DNA of 64,000 bases from LGRD01 sp031382215 (lineage in GTDB: Bacteria > Pseudomonadota > Gammaproteobacteria > Burkholderiales > Burkholderiaceae_C), in contig JANMYQ010000145.1 of assembly GCA_031382215.1 (NCBI GenBank), positions 1-64,000 of the forward strand, in the 5' to 3' direction. The notes beneath the pieces were generated by a model. It saw only the letters and a program-made list of their open reading frames with translations. It did not search any database and was not told the origin of the DNA. Below, piece by piece: positions 1-8,227 of the stretch. A program made the translations under genes and the position numbers. Positions within the stretch are counted from its first letter, which is position 1. Each line of letters opens with the position of its first letter.

Positions 1-1
1 G

Positions 2-1327
2 GGCAAGACGGTGCAGGTGATCCCGCACGTCACCAACGAGATCCAGGAATTCGTCAAGCGCGGCGCCAACGATGTCGATGTGGCCATCGTCGAGATCGGC
101 GGCACGGTGGGCGACATCGAATCGCTGCCCTTCCTCGAAGCGGTGCGCCAGATGGCCCTGCGCGCCGGACCGAACAACTCGGCCTTCGTGCACCTGACCT
201 ACGTGCCGTGGATCGCCGCCGCGGGCGAACTCAAGACCAAGCCGACCCAGCACACGGTGCAGAAGATGCGCGAAATCGGCATCCAGCCCGACGCGCTGCT
301 GTGTCGCGCCGACCGCGAAATCCCCAACGACGAGCGCGACAAGATCTCGCTCTTCACCAACGTGGCGCTGCAGGGTGTCATCTCGATGTGGGACGTGGAC
401 ACCATCTACAAGGTGCCGCGCATGCTGCACGAGCAGCAACTGGATGAGCTGATCTGCATGAAACTGCAGTTGCTCACCAAGGCCGCCGATCTGCGCCAAT
501 GGGACAAGCTGGTGCACGAGGTCGAGCACCCGCAGACCGAGGTCACGATCGCGATGTGCGGCAAGTATGTCGACCTGTCCGACTCGTACAAGTCGCTCAA
601 CGAGGCGCTGCGCCACGCCGGCATTCACAACCATTCGCGCGTGAAGATCGAGTACGTCGACTCCGAGAACCTGAACGTGGCCAACATCGACAAGCTGTCC
701 GCGTTCGACGCCATCCTCGTGCCGGGCGGCTTCGGCAAGCGCGGTGTCGAGGGCAAGGTGCTGGCGGCGCAGTACGCGCGCGAGCACAAGATTCCCTACC
801 TCGGCATCTGCCTGGGCATGCAGGTCGCAACGATCGAGATTGCGCGCCACAAGGCCGGGCTGACCGGCGCGAACAGCACCGAGTTCGAGCCCGACACCAA
901 ACACCCGGTGATCGCGCTGATCGACGAATGGCAAGACGCCGACGGTTCGATCCAGAAACGCAGCGCGCAGTCCGACCTGGGCGGCACGATGCGCCTGGGC
1001 GCGCAGAGTTCCGACGTGAAGCCCGGCACCTTGGCGCACGAAATCTACGGCGACGTGGTCAATGAGCGCCACCGCCACCGTTATGAAGCGAACGTCAACT
1101 ACCTCGACAAACTCACCGAAGCCGGCCTCGTGATCTCGGCGCTGACGCAGCGCGAGAAGCTGACCGAGATCGTCGAGCTGCCGCGCAGCGTGCACCCGTG
1201 GTTCATGGGCGTGCAGTTCCACCCGGAGTTCAAGTCCACGCCCTGGGGCGGGCACCCGCTGTTCAAGTCGTTCATCCAGGCGGCGTTGAAGCACCAGGCG
1301 GAGCGGGTTGAGAAGGTGGCCGCATGA
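2..1327 (+). CDS. pyrG: CTP synthase (glutamine-hydrolysing), 5' end outside window
   Basis: Makes CTP from UTP, ATP and glutamine in the cytoplasm. The frame is open from base 2, so about the first 108 residues (including the P-loop) lie upstream of the window; roughly 441 codons of a protein usually near 545 residues are seen. The synthetase domain continues with the EIGGTVGDIES segment. The class I glutamine amidotransferase domain follows: the oxyanion segment PGGFGKRG, the nucleophile elbow LGICLGMQ (Cys codon at 809-811), and the His and Glu of HPEFK (codons at 1220-1222 and 1226-1228). The TGA overlaps the kdsA ATG by 4 bases (ATGA), indicating translational coupling in an operon with kdsA and eno, an order common in proteobacteria. 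The GTG at base 11 is an internal codon, not the true start. Confidence 0.98.
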   Translation, partial: GKTVQVIPHVTNEIQEFVKRGANDVDVAIVEIGGTVGDIESLPFLEAVRQMALRAGPNNSAFVHLTYVPWIAAAGELKTKPTQHTVQKMREIGIQPDALLCRADREIPNDERDKISLFTNVALQGVISMWDVDTIYKVPRMLHEQQLDELICMKLQLLTKAADLRQWDKLVHEVEHPQTEVTIAMCGKYVDLSDSYKSLNEALRHAGIHNHSRVKIEYVDSENLNVANIDKLSAFDAILVPGGFGKRGVEGKVLAAQYAREHKIPYLGICLGMQVATIEIARHKAGLTGANSTEFEPDTKHPVIALIDEWQDADGSIQKRSAQSDLGGTMRLGAQSSDVKPGTLAHEIYGDVVNERHRHRYEANVNYLDKLTEAGLVISALTQREKLTEIVELPRSVHPWFMGVQFHPEFKSTPWGGHPLFKSFIQAALKHQAERVEKVAA

Positions 1328-2181
1328 AGCTCTGCGGGTTTGAAGTCGGCCTCGATCGGCCGTTCTTCCTGATCGCCGGCCCCTGCGTCGTCGAATCCGA
1401 ACAACTGCAGATGGACGTGGCGGGCCAACTCAAGGAGATGACCACGGCGCTGGGCATCCCGTTCATCTTCAAGTCCAGCTACGACAAGGCCAACCGCTCC
1501 AGCGGCAGCACCTTTCGCGGCCCCGGCATGGAAAGAGGCCTCGAGATCCTGGCCAAGGTGAAGCGCGAACTGAAGGTGCCGGTGCTGACCGACGTGCACA
1601 GCGAAGACGAGATCGCAGCCGTCGCCGCAGTCGTCGACGTGCTGCAGACGCCGGCCTTCCTCTGCCGCCAGACCGACTTCATTCGCGCCGCGGCGCAGTG
1701 CGGCAAGCCGGTAAACATCAAGAAGGGCCAGTTCCTCGCGCCCCACGACATGAAGAACGTGATCGACAAGGCCCGCGCTGCCGCACGCGAGAAGGGCCTG
1801 CCCGAAGACAACTTCATGGCCTGCGAACGCGGTGTGAGCTTCGGCTACAACAACCTGGTGAGCGACATGCGCTCGCTCGCGATCATGCGCGAGACCGGTG
1901 CGCCGGTGGTCTTCGACGCCACGCATTCCGTGCAGTTGCCCGGTGGCCAGGGCACCAGTTCGGGCGGCCAGCGCGAGTTCGTGCCGGTGCTGGCGCGCGC
2001 CGCCATTGCCGTCGGTGTGGCGGGTGTGTTCATGGAAACCCACCCCGACCCGGCGAATGCGATGAGCGACGGCCCGAACGCCGTGCCGCTCAAGCACATG
2101 CGCGCGCTGCTCGAACAATTGCTGGCGCTGGACCGGGTCATCAAGAAGCAGCCCTTGTTAGAGAATCACTTTTCCTGCTGA
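1324..2181 (+). CDS. kdsA: 3-deoxy-8-phosphooctulonate synthase (KDO-8-P synthase)
   Basis: Condenses phosphoenolpyruvate with arabinose 5-phosphate to KDO-8-phosphate, a precursor of the inner core of lipopolysaccharide. At 285 residues it is full length. Family motifs are clear: FKSSYDKANRSS, TDVHSEDE, KKGQFLAP, DATHSVQLPGG and METHPDP. The N-terminal loop reads IAGPCVVES with a cysteine at residue 21, the pattern of the metal-dependent class (Aquifex type); the E. coli enzyme has Asn there. Start ATG overlaps the pyrG stop by 4 bases. kdsB, which activates the dephosphorylated product, lies separately at 36604. Confidence 0.98.
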   Translation: MKLCGFEVGLDRPFFLIAGPCVVESEQLQMDVAGQLKEMTTALGIPFIFKSSYDKANRSSGSTFRGPGMERGLEILAKVKRELKVPVLTDVHSEDEIAAVAAVVDVLQTPAFLCRQTDFIRAAAQCGKPVNIKKGQFLAPHDMKNVIDKARAAAREKGLPEDNFMACERGVSFGYNNLVSDMRSLAIMRETGAPVVFDATHSVQLPGGQGTSSGGQREFVPVLARAAIAVGVAGVFMETHPDPANAMSDGPNAVPLKHMRALLEQLLALDRVIKKQPLLENHFSC

Positions 2182-2204
2182 AACCCAAACCAAGAGGTAG
2201 ATGA

Positions 2205-3488
2205 ATGAGTGCCATCGTTGACATCGTCGGACGCGAAATTCTCGACAGCCGCGGCAACCCCACCGTCGAATGCGACGTGCTGCTCGAGTCGGGCACGATG
2301 GGCCGCGCTGCCGTGCCTTCGGGCGCATCCACCGGCTCGCGCGAGGCGATCGAGCTGCGCGACGGCGACAAGTCGCGCTACCTCGGCAAGGGCGTGTTGA
2401 AGGCAGTCGAACACGTCAACACCGAAATCAGCGAAGCGGTGCTGGGGCTCGACGCCTCCGAGCAGGCCTTCCTGGACCGCACCTTGATCGACCTGGACGG
2501 CACCGACAACAAGAGCCGCCTCGGTGCCAACGCCACCTTGGCCGTCAGCATGGCGGTGGCGCGCGCCGCGGCCGAAGAAAGCGGGCTGCCGCTGTACCGC
2601 TACTTCGGCGGCTCGGGCGGCATGCAGATGCCGGTGCCGATGATGAACGTGATCAACGGCGGCGCCCACGCCAACAACAACCTCGACCTGCAGGAGCTGA
2701 TGATCATCCCGGTCGGCGCGCCGAGCTTTCGCGAAGCGGTGCGCTATGGCGCCGAGGTGTTCCATGCGCTGAAGAAGATCCTGCACGACAAGCACATGAG
2801 CACGGCGGTCGGTGACGAAGGCGGTTTTGCGCCCAGCGTGGCCAGCCATGAGGCGGCTATCCAGATGATCCTGGAGGCGATCGACAAGGCCGGCTACAAG
2901 GCCGGCGAGCAGATCGCGATCGGGCTGGACTGCGCGGCCAGCGAGTTCTTCAAGGACGGCAAGTACGTGCTGTCCGGTGAAGGGCTCACCTTGTCGGCGC
3001 CGGAGTGGACCGACATCCTCGCCACCTGGGTCGACAAGTACCCAATCATCAGCATCGAAGACGGCATGGCCGAAAACGACTGGGACGGCTGGAAGACATT
3101 GAGCGACCGCCTGAGCAGCAAGGTGCAACTGGTGGGTGACGACCTGTTCGTCACCAACACCAAGATCCTGAAGGAAGGCATCGAGAAGCGCATCGCCAAC
3201 TCGATCCTGATCAAGATCAACCAGATCGGCACCCTGACCGAAACCTTTGCCGCGATCGAGATGGCCAAACGCGCCGGCTGGACCGCGGTGATCAGCCACC
3301 GCTCTGGCGAGACCGAAGACTCGACCATCGCCGACATCGCGGTAGGCACCAACGCCGGCCAGATCAAGACCGGCTCGATGAGCCGCAGCGACCGCATGGC
3401 CAAGTACAACCAGTTGCTGCGCATCGAAGAAGACCTGGGCGACGTGGCCAGCTACCCCGGCCGCGGCGCGTTCTACAACCTGCGCTGA
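2205..3488 (+). CDS. eno: Enolase
   Basis: Interconverts 2-phosphoglycerate and phosphoenolpyruvate in glycolysis and gluconeogenesis; in many bacteria it is also a degradosome component. The 427-residue length is normal. Conserved segments include REILDSRGNPT near the N terminus, GASTGSREA, the magnesium-binding SIEDGMAENDW, VGDDLFVTN, and the catalytic-lysine region LIKINQIGT followed by SHRSGETED. A GAGG-type ribosome binding site lies about 7 bases before the ATG. It sits 23 bases after kdsA, so it is probably co-transcribed. It supplies the phosphoenolpyruvate that KdsA uses. Confidence 0.98.
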   Translation: MSAIVDIVGREILDSRGNPTVECDVLLESGTMGRAAVPSGASTGSREAIELRDGDKSRYLGKGVLKAVEHVNTEISEAVLGLDASEQAFLDRTLIDLDGTDNKSRLGANATLAVSMAVARAAAEESGLPLYRYFGGSGGMQMPVPMMNVINGGAHANNNLDLQELMIIPVGAPSFREAVRYGAEVFHALKKILHDKHMSTAVGDEGGFAPSVASHEAAIQMILEAIDKAGYKAGEQIAIGLDCAASEFFKDGKYVLSGEGLTLSAPEWTDILATWVDKYPIISIEDGMAENDWDGWKTLSDRLSSKVQLVGDDLFVTNTKILKEGIEKRIANSILIKINQIGTLTETFAAIEMAKRAGWTAVISHRSGETEDSTIADIAVGTNAGQIKTGSMSRSDRMAKYNQLLRIEEDLGDVASYPGRGAFYNLR

Positions 3489-3514
3489 TCCTGCTGCAGC
3501 AGCCATTCGCCACC

Positions 3515-3793
3515 ATGCGCTACCTCACCTTCGGTCTGCTGGTCCTGCTGGGGCTGGTGCACACCGAACTCTGGTTCGGCAAGGCCGGCGTGCCGCGCGT
3601 GATGGAGCTGAACTCGCGCCTGAGCGAGCAGCTGGCCAGCAATGCCGCCGGCCGGCTGCGCAACGAACAACTGCTGGCCGAGGTGCGCGACCTGAAAGAT
3701 GGCCTGGAGATGGTCGAGGAGAAGGCCCGCTTCGAGTTGGGCATGGTCAAGCCCGACGAGATCCTGGTCCAGATCGCGACGCCGAAGCGTTGA
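3515..3793 (+). CDS. ftsB: Cell division protein FtsB
   Basis: Small bitopic inner-membrane protein of the divisome; in the family it binds FtsL and FtsQ and signals to septal peptidoglycan synthesis. The 92 residues show a short cytoplasmic N terminus, one membrane helix (about residues 4-21), then a periplasmic coiled coil (about 30-75, with repeated Leu/Glu/Arg spacing) ending in the KARFELGMVKPDEILVQ segment typical of FtsB. It follows eno by 26 bases, the usual proteobacterial neighbour, and probably shares its transcript. Confidence 0.93.
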   Translation: MRYLTFGLLVLLGLVHTELWFGKAGVPRVMELNSRLSEQLASNAAGRLRNEQLLAEVRDLKDGLEMVEEKARFELGMVKPDEILVQIATPKR

Positions 3794-3852
3794 GCCCGGC
3801 GCTGCGGCCCGTGCTTGGCTGACGCCGTCTCCGACGTACTCCCCTGCCCCCG

Positions 3853-4479
3853 ATGGACTCCCTGCTGCTCTGGCTGCAGCCGCTGTTCGCGAGCGCGGTC
3901 ACCTTGTGGAGCGCGCCGGTCACCTGGCTCGAAATCGTCGCGCTGGTGTTGTCGCTGGCGATGGTGGCGTTCAACATTCGCGTCAATCCTTTAGGCTGGC
4001 CGTTGGCCATCGCGGCGTCGCTGCTGTACTTCCTGCTGTTCTGGCAGAGCAAGCTGTATGGCGAGGCGAGCCTGCAGATCTTCTTCGTCGTTGTCGCGCT
4101 GTGGGGCTGGTGGCAGTGGCATCACGGCACGCTGGCCGACGGCGCCGCCCTGCGCGTGCGTTCGCTGGGGGCTCGCGGCCGCATCGGCGTGCTGGCCGCG
4201 CTGGCGCTGGCCTGGCCCGCTACCGCGCTGCTGCTGCGCAGCACCACCGACAGCGACGTGCCGTGGTGGGACGCCTTCCCCACCGCCGCCAGCGTCATCG
4301 GCCAATGGCTGCTGGGGCGCAAGTATGTCGAGAACTGGCCGATGTGGGTGGTGGTCAACGTGGTCAGCGTGGCGCTGTTCGCTTACAAGGGGCTGTGGTT
4401 GACGGCGCTGCTGTACGCGGTGTTCGTGGTGATGTCGGTGGTGGGCTGGCGCGCGTGGGTGCGCTTGGCGGCACGATGA
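3853..4479 (+). CDS. pnuC: Nicotinamide riboside transporter PnuC
   Basis: Inner-membrane facilitator for nicotinamide riboside uptake, feeding NAD salvage. The 208 residues contain about seven hydrophobic helices, and the family fingerprint of aromatic clusters is present: NPLGWPLAIAAS, the Tyr/Trp-rich WGWWQWHHG after the third helix, and WVVVNVVSVALFAYKGLWLTALLY near the end. Its TGA overlaps the next ATG (ATGA, 4476-4479). The coupled gene encodes a NadR-type kinase, which would trap imported riboside by phosphorylation; the pairing strongly supports the substrate. TenA/thiamine-type PnuT relatives are possible in principle but the NadR neighbour argues against them. Confidence 0.93.
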   Translation: MDSLLLWLQPLFASAVTLWSAPVTWLEIVALVLSLAMVAFNIRVNPLGWPLAIAASLLYFLLFWQSKLYGEASLQIFFVVVALWGWWQWHHGTLADGAALRVRSLGARGRIGVLAALALAWPATALLLRSTTDSDVPWWDAFPTAASVIGQWLLGRKYVENWPMWVVVNVVSVALFAYKGLWLTALLYAVFVVMSVVGWRAWVRLAAR

Positions 4480-5114
4480 GCAGCGCGCCGCTGATCGTCG
4501 CGCTGCTGGGCGCCGAAAGCACCGGCAAGACGACGTTGGCGAACGAGTTGGGCGCGTCGCTCACTGCGCAAGGCCACCGCTCCGCCGTGGTGCCCGAATA
4601 CCTGCGCGAGTTCTGCGCCCACAACGGCCGCACGCCGCGAAAGGACGAGCAGCGGGCGATCGCCGCCGAACAGACGCGCCGCATCGACGCTGCGGCAGGC
4701 ACGCACGACATCGTGATCGCCGACACCACCGCGCTGATGATCGCCGTCTACAGCGAACACGTGTTCGGCGACACCACCGTGTACGCCCAGGCACTGGCCG
4801 ACCACGCCCACTGCCAGTTGACCTTGCTGACCGCGCTCGACCTGCCCTGGCTGCCCGACGGCCTGCAGCGCGACGGGCCACAGGTGCGCGCCCCGGTGGA
4901 CGCGCTGGTGCGCGCCGCGCTCACCCGTGCGGGCCTGCCGTGGTCGGTGGTGTTCGGCAGCGGCGCCAGCCGCACGCACGCCGCGCTGGCCGCCGTGCAG
5001 CGTGCGCTCGCGCCGCCGTCAGTCGTTGAAGCGTCGAAACGCTGGCACTGGTTCTGCGAACGCTGCGGCGATGCGAATTGCGAACGGCACCCGCTGCGTC
5101 TATCAGGCCAATGA
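4476..5114 (+). CDS. NadR-like ATPase, probable ribosylnicotinamide kinase
   Basis: Predicted to phosphorylate nicotinamide riboside to NMN. The 212-residue protein begins with a P-loop (GAESTGKTT, residues 12-20) followed by the YLREF segment seen in the C-terminal kinase domain of NadR; TTALM and TALDLPWLPDG resemble the later motifs. It has neither the N-terminal DNA-binding domain nor the NMN adenylyltransferase domain of E. coli NadR, so it is a stand-alone kinase. The last 20 residues carry Cys194, Cys197, Cys202 and His205 (C-x2-C-x4-C-x2-H), a possible metal site that I cannot assign. Start is set by overlap with the pnuC stop. Its own stop lies in the first unit of a 14-bp tandem repeat. 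Kinase specificity is inferred from pnuC linkage. Confidence 0.85.
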   Translation: MSSAPLIVALLGAESTGKTTLANELGASLTAQGHRSAVVPEYLREFCAHNGRTPRKDEQRAIAAEQTRRIDAAAGTHDIVIADTTALMIAVYSEHVFGDTTVYAQALADHAHCQLTLLTALDLPWLPDGLQRDGPQVRAPVDALVRAALTRAGLPWSVVFGSGASRTHAALAAVQRALAPPSVVEASKRWHWFCERCGDANCERHPLRLSGQ

Positions 5115-5162
5115 CATCAGGCCGCTGACATCAGGCCGCTGATATCAGGCCACTGACATCAG
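5102..5162. repeat. 14-bp tandem repeat, 4.4 copies, containing the stop codons of two convergent genes
   Basis: Units ATCAGGCCAATGAC, ATCAGGCCGCTGAC, ATCAGGCCGCTGAT and ATCAGGCCACTGAC run from 5102 to 5157, followed by ATCAG. Each unit is nearly its own reverse complement (TCAG-N4-CTGA). On the plus strand TGA occurs at 5112 (the actual stop of the upstream gene), 5126, 5140 and 5154, covering all three frames. On the minus strand TGA occurs at 5161 (the stop of the downstream convergent gene), 5147, 5133, 5119 and 5105, also covering all frames. Confidence 0.97.
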
Positions 5163-5977
5163 CCCCCGCGCGTCGCCCACACCACGAGCAACTTCGCCAG
5201 CCGCCACAAGCCCCACATCAACAGCAGCGGCAGCACCAGCGTCTGCATCAGGAACACCACGATCAGCCGAACGATGTGCTCGACCGTGCGCGCGGCCACC
5301 TGCTTCATCTCGTCGAAGCGCTTGCCGACGTCGGCCGTCTGCGACCACCAGCGTTTCATGCGGTCGGCCACACCTTCGTCGGGCCGCGCCGGGTCGGCCG
5401 GCGCGCTCAATCCCGAGAACTGCTCGGCCGACAGCTCGATGCTGGCCTGCCCCGCCACATAGTCCTGCGCCAGAAAGGCTCGAAAGCCCGCTTCGCTGGC
5501 CAGCGCCACCACCGGCACCGCAAAGCGCAGCAGCAGCAGGCCGACGAGCACGTGCGTGGCCCAGCCCGGCGGCATGCGCCCACGCCAGCGCAGCGCGGCC
5601 CAGGCCAGCGCCGCCACGGTCAGCAACATGGACACGACCCAATGCTGGCCCACCCCCAGCAGCGCACGCTGGATGCCGAACGACACGCTCGCCGCCAACA
5701 TCAGCGACGAGAACTGTTCGACCAGGTCGTTGATCGGGTCCAGCACCTGACCTGGCGTGAAGGTCACGCCCACGCCGGCCGGCTGCACCGCCACCTCGGT
5801 GCCCTGCGCGACCGAGATCACCGCGTTCAACGCCCGCGCTGCGGCGAAGGTGGTCAGCGCGCGTTTCAAGCCGGCATCGACCTCGGGCGTGGCTGCAATG
5901 TCGAGCGGGCGCAGCCACGCGGTGGCCAGCACCAGCAGCAGCGCCAACACCAGCAACACACGCGCGCGCATGGACAT
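5159..5977 (-). CDS. Predicted inner-membrane protein of unknown function
   Basis: I do not recognise this 272-residue family. The N terminus is a hydrophobic segment (residues 6-22) that could be a signal anchor. A soluble stretch of about 65 residues follows, with a VSVAQGTEVAVQPAGVGV region. Further membrane segments lie near residues 90-105, 115-130 and 140-160, then a charged region (about 175-215, rich in Asp, Glu and Lys), and a strongly hydrophobic C-terminal helix near 235-260. It lies 8 bases after the flavoprotein gene on the same strand and could be co-transcribed. It converges with the NadR-like gene. A transport or envelope role is possible, but nothing in the sequence points to a reaction. 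Confidence 0.8.
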   Translation of the reverse strand: MSMRARVLLVLALLLVLATAWLRPLDIAATPEVDAGLKRALTTFAAARALNAVISVAQGTEVAVQPAGVGVTFTPGQVLDPINDLVEQFSSLMLAASVSFGIQRALLGVGQHWVVSMLLTVAALAWAALRWRGRMPPGWATHVLVGLLLLRFAVPVVALASEAGFRAFLAQDYVAGQASIELSAEQFSGLSAPADPARPDEGVADRMKRWWSQTADVGKRFDEMKQVAARTVEHIVRLIVVFLMQTLVLPLLLMWGLWRLAKLLVVWATRGG

Positions 5978-5985
5978 GGCCGGCC

Positions 5986-7359
5986 TTACAAGCTCGCCGC
6001 GGCCGCAACCGGCGGCGTGGCCAGCTCGCCACCGCCGTCCTGCACGAAGCCGAGCACGCCACGGCCAGCCACCACGCCGCTGGCGAAGCAGCCGGTCAGC
6101 AGGTAACCACCGGTCGGCGCTTCCCAGTCGAGCATCTCGCCGGCGCAGAACACGCCAGGCACTTGCTGCAGCATCAGGTTCGCATCGAGCGCCTCGAAGC
6201 GCACGCCACCGGCGCTGCTGATGGCCTCGTCGATCGGTCGCGGCGCCACCAGGGTCAGCGGCAGGGCCTTGATCGCTTCGGCCAGCCGCTGCGCATCGGC
6301 AAACGCCTCGCGCGGCAGCAGTTCGTGCAGTAGCGCCGCCTTGACGCCGTCGATGCCGAGCCGGCTCTTCAGGTGCGTCGACAAGGAGCGCGAGCCGCGC
6401 GGGCGCGCCACTTCGTCGTGCACGAACTGCGTACTGCGGCCGGGCAGCAGGTCGATGTGCACCGTCGCGCTTCCATGCGCCTCGATGTGATCGCGGACCA
6501 GCGCCGACGCGGCATAGACCAGGCTGCCTTCAACCCCACCGCTGGTGACGACGAACTCGCCCGGCGCATTGAAAAGAGCGCCGTCGGCCCCCGCGAACGA
6601 TCCTTCGAAAGAGAGCGCCACCGTCTTCAGCGGCTGGCCCGCGAAGCGGCTGCGGAAGTGTTCGGTCCAGCCGGGTTGCAACTCACCTTGAACGCCGATC
6701 CGCGCCACGTCGAAGCCGCAGTTCGACGGCTTCAGCGGCTCGATGGTTACGCCGCGCTGCGCGAGCAGTGACACCCAGGCACCGTCGGAGCCGAGCCGCG
6801 CCCAGCTGGCACCGCCGAGCGCCAGAAGCACCGCGTCGGCGTGCTGCGTGACCTCGCCGAGCGGCGTGGCAAAGCGTAAAGCATGCGACGCCGAACCTTC
6901 GGCCCCCACGTCACCCCACGCCACCCAGCGGTGCCGCATGTGGAATCGAACCCCCGAGACACGCAGCCGATGCAGCCAGGCACGCAGCAGCGGCGCGGCC
7001 TTCAGGTCCTGCGGGAACACGCGCCCTGAGCTGCCGACGAAGGTCGCCACGCCCAAGCCCTGAGCCCACTCGCGCAAGGCCTGCGGGCCGAAAGCATCCA
7101 GCAGCGGCACCATCTGTTCACGGCGCTTGCCGTAGCGGGCCACGAACGGCGCCATCGCTTCGCTGTGCGTCAGGTTCAGGCCGCCCTTGCCTGCCAGCAG
7201 GAACTTGCGGCCGACCGACGGCATGGCGTCGTACACATCGACCTGGTACCCCCCAAGCGACAACACCTCGGCCGCCATCAGCCCCGCCGGGCCGGCGCCG
7301 ACGATGGCGATGGTGATCGGAATCTTCTTGCTGGGTGCTGGATGGTGTGCCGTCGACAT
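5986..7359 (-). CDS. FAD-dependent oxidoreductase, HI0933/BaiN-like family (TIGR03862 type)
   Basis: A 457-residue flavoprotein with a classic N-terminal dinucleotide-binding fold (IVGAGPAGLMAAEVL, about residues 18-32) and the GRKFLLAGKGGLNLTHSE segment that marks the HI0933/YhiN-like group. A second FAD contact is GVFCAGEMLDWEAPTGGYLL near the C terminus, ending in the GCFASGVVAGRG helix. The biological substrate of most members is unknown. I chose the ATG at 7359 because homology begins a few residues later and it leaves a sensible 85-base divergent gap to the DUF1223 gene; the frame is open further upstream (to 7560) but that would overlap the divergent gene. Confidence 0.9.
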   Translation of the reverse strand: MSTAHHPAPSKKIPITIAIVGAGPAGLMAAEVLSLGGYQVDVYDAMPSVGRKFLLAGKGGLNLTHSEAMAPFVARYGKRREQMVPLLDAFGPQALREWAQGLGVATFVGSSGRVFPQDLKAAPLLRAWLHRLRVSGVRFHMRHRWVAWGDVGAEGSASHALRFATPLGEVTQHADAVLLALGGASWARLGSDGAWVSLLAQRGVTIEPLKPSNCGFDVARIGVQGELQPGWTEHFRSRFAGQPLKTVALSFEGSFAGADGALFNAPGEFVVTSGGVEGSLVYAASALVRDHIEAHGSATVHIDLLPGRSTQFVHDEVARPRGSRSLSTHLKSRLGIDGVKAALLHELLPREAFADAQRLAEAIKALPLTLVAPRPIDEAISSAGGVRFEALDANLMLQQVPGVFCAGEMLDWEAPTGGYLLTGCFASGVVAGRGVLGFVQDGGGELATPPVAAAASL

Positions 7360-7444
7360 GGGGGGCGCAGTGTGACACAGCGCCAGCAGGTAAGAATGAC
7401 CCTGCTGCCGCGACCAAGCCTGCACACCCGACGGAGGACCGCTC

Positions 7445-8227
7445 ATGCCGACACGCCGCCTCTCACTCCGCCTATCACGCTGGGGGGTGAACGCCGCCAC
7501 CGCGCTGGCCTTGGCCGCGAACCTGGCCCCGGCCAATGCACAGACGAGCGGCGCGTGCACCGCCCGCAGCGCCTCGACCGTGGCGCCGGTGGTCGAGCTC
7601 TACACGTCCGAAGGCTGCAACTCCTGCCCGCCTGCCGACAAGTGGCTGTCACGCCTGAAGGCCGACCCGAACGTGGTCGGCCTGGCCTTTCACGTGGACT
7701 ACTGGGACCGTCTGGGCTGGAAAGACCGCTTTGCCAGCCCGGCCTACACGCAGCGCCAGGCGCAACAGCAGGCCAGCAACGGCGCGCGCTTCAGCTACAC
7801 GCCGCAGGTGGTGCTGGACGGCACCGACCACAAGGAGTGGTACTCGGCAGCGCCGCCCTCGTCCGGCAAGTCCCGCGCCGTCGCCACCGTGACCCTGGCG
7901 CTCGCGCGCGACGGCGAACGTTTCACCGCCATGGTGCAGCCTGCAGCCAATGCACCAGCGCGGCTGGCCGCGTTCTGGGCCGTCACCGAAAACGGCCACA
8001 GCACGTCTGTCAAGGCGGGCGAGAACCACGGCGTGACCCTGCCGCACGACTTCGTGGTGCGCGAGTACAAGCCGGTCACGGCCTGGGCCGCGCAGCCGGG
8101 CACGCCGGTCACGCTGTCATTCACCCCCGCGCCGGCAAGCTCGGCAGAGCATCCGCGCCACGTCAACCTGGTCGTGCTCGACGCCACCACCGGCAAGCCG
8201 GTGCAGGCACTCAAGCTGCGTTGCTGA
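7445..8227 (+). CDS. Exported DUF1223 thioredoxin-like protein
   Basis: A 260-residue protein with a twin-arginine-poor Sec-type signal peptide (basic start, hydrophobic core to about residue 30, cleavage near ANA-QT). The mature part opens with VVELYTSEGCNSCPPAD, the Cys-x2-Cys fingerprint of the DUF1223 family, followed by AFHVDYWDRLGW and YTPQVVLDG, which fit a thioredoxin-like fold. Members are periplasmic or extracytoplasmic and suspected of redox activity, but no reaction is established. The last 17 bases overlap the convergent ASCH gene. It is divergent from the flavoprotein gene. Confidence 0.88.
   Translation: MPTRRLSLRLSRWGVNAATALALAANLAPANAQTSGACTARSASTVAPVVELYTSEGCNSCPPADKWLSRLKADPNVVGLAFHVDYWDRLGWKDRFASPAYTQRQAQQQASNGARFSYTPQVVLDGTDHKEWYSAAPPSSGKSRAVATVTLALARDGERFTAMVQPAANAPARLAAFWAVTENGHSTSVKAGENHGVTLPHDFVVREYKPVTAWAAQPGTPVTLSFTPAPASSAEHPRHVNLVVLDATTGKPVQALKLRC

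Noticed and set aside
3699..4475. Upstream extension of the NadR-like gene through pnuC
   Set aside because: It is a different frame of pnuC; the P-loop protein starts at the ATGA overlap at 4476.
7360..7560. N-terminal extension of the flavoprotein
   Set aside because: It would overlap the divergent DUF1223 start, and the FAD-binding motif expects a start close to 7359.
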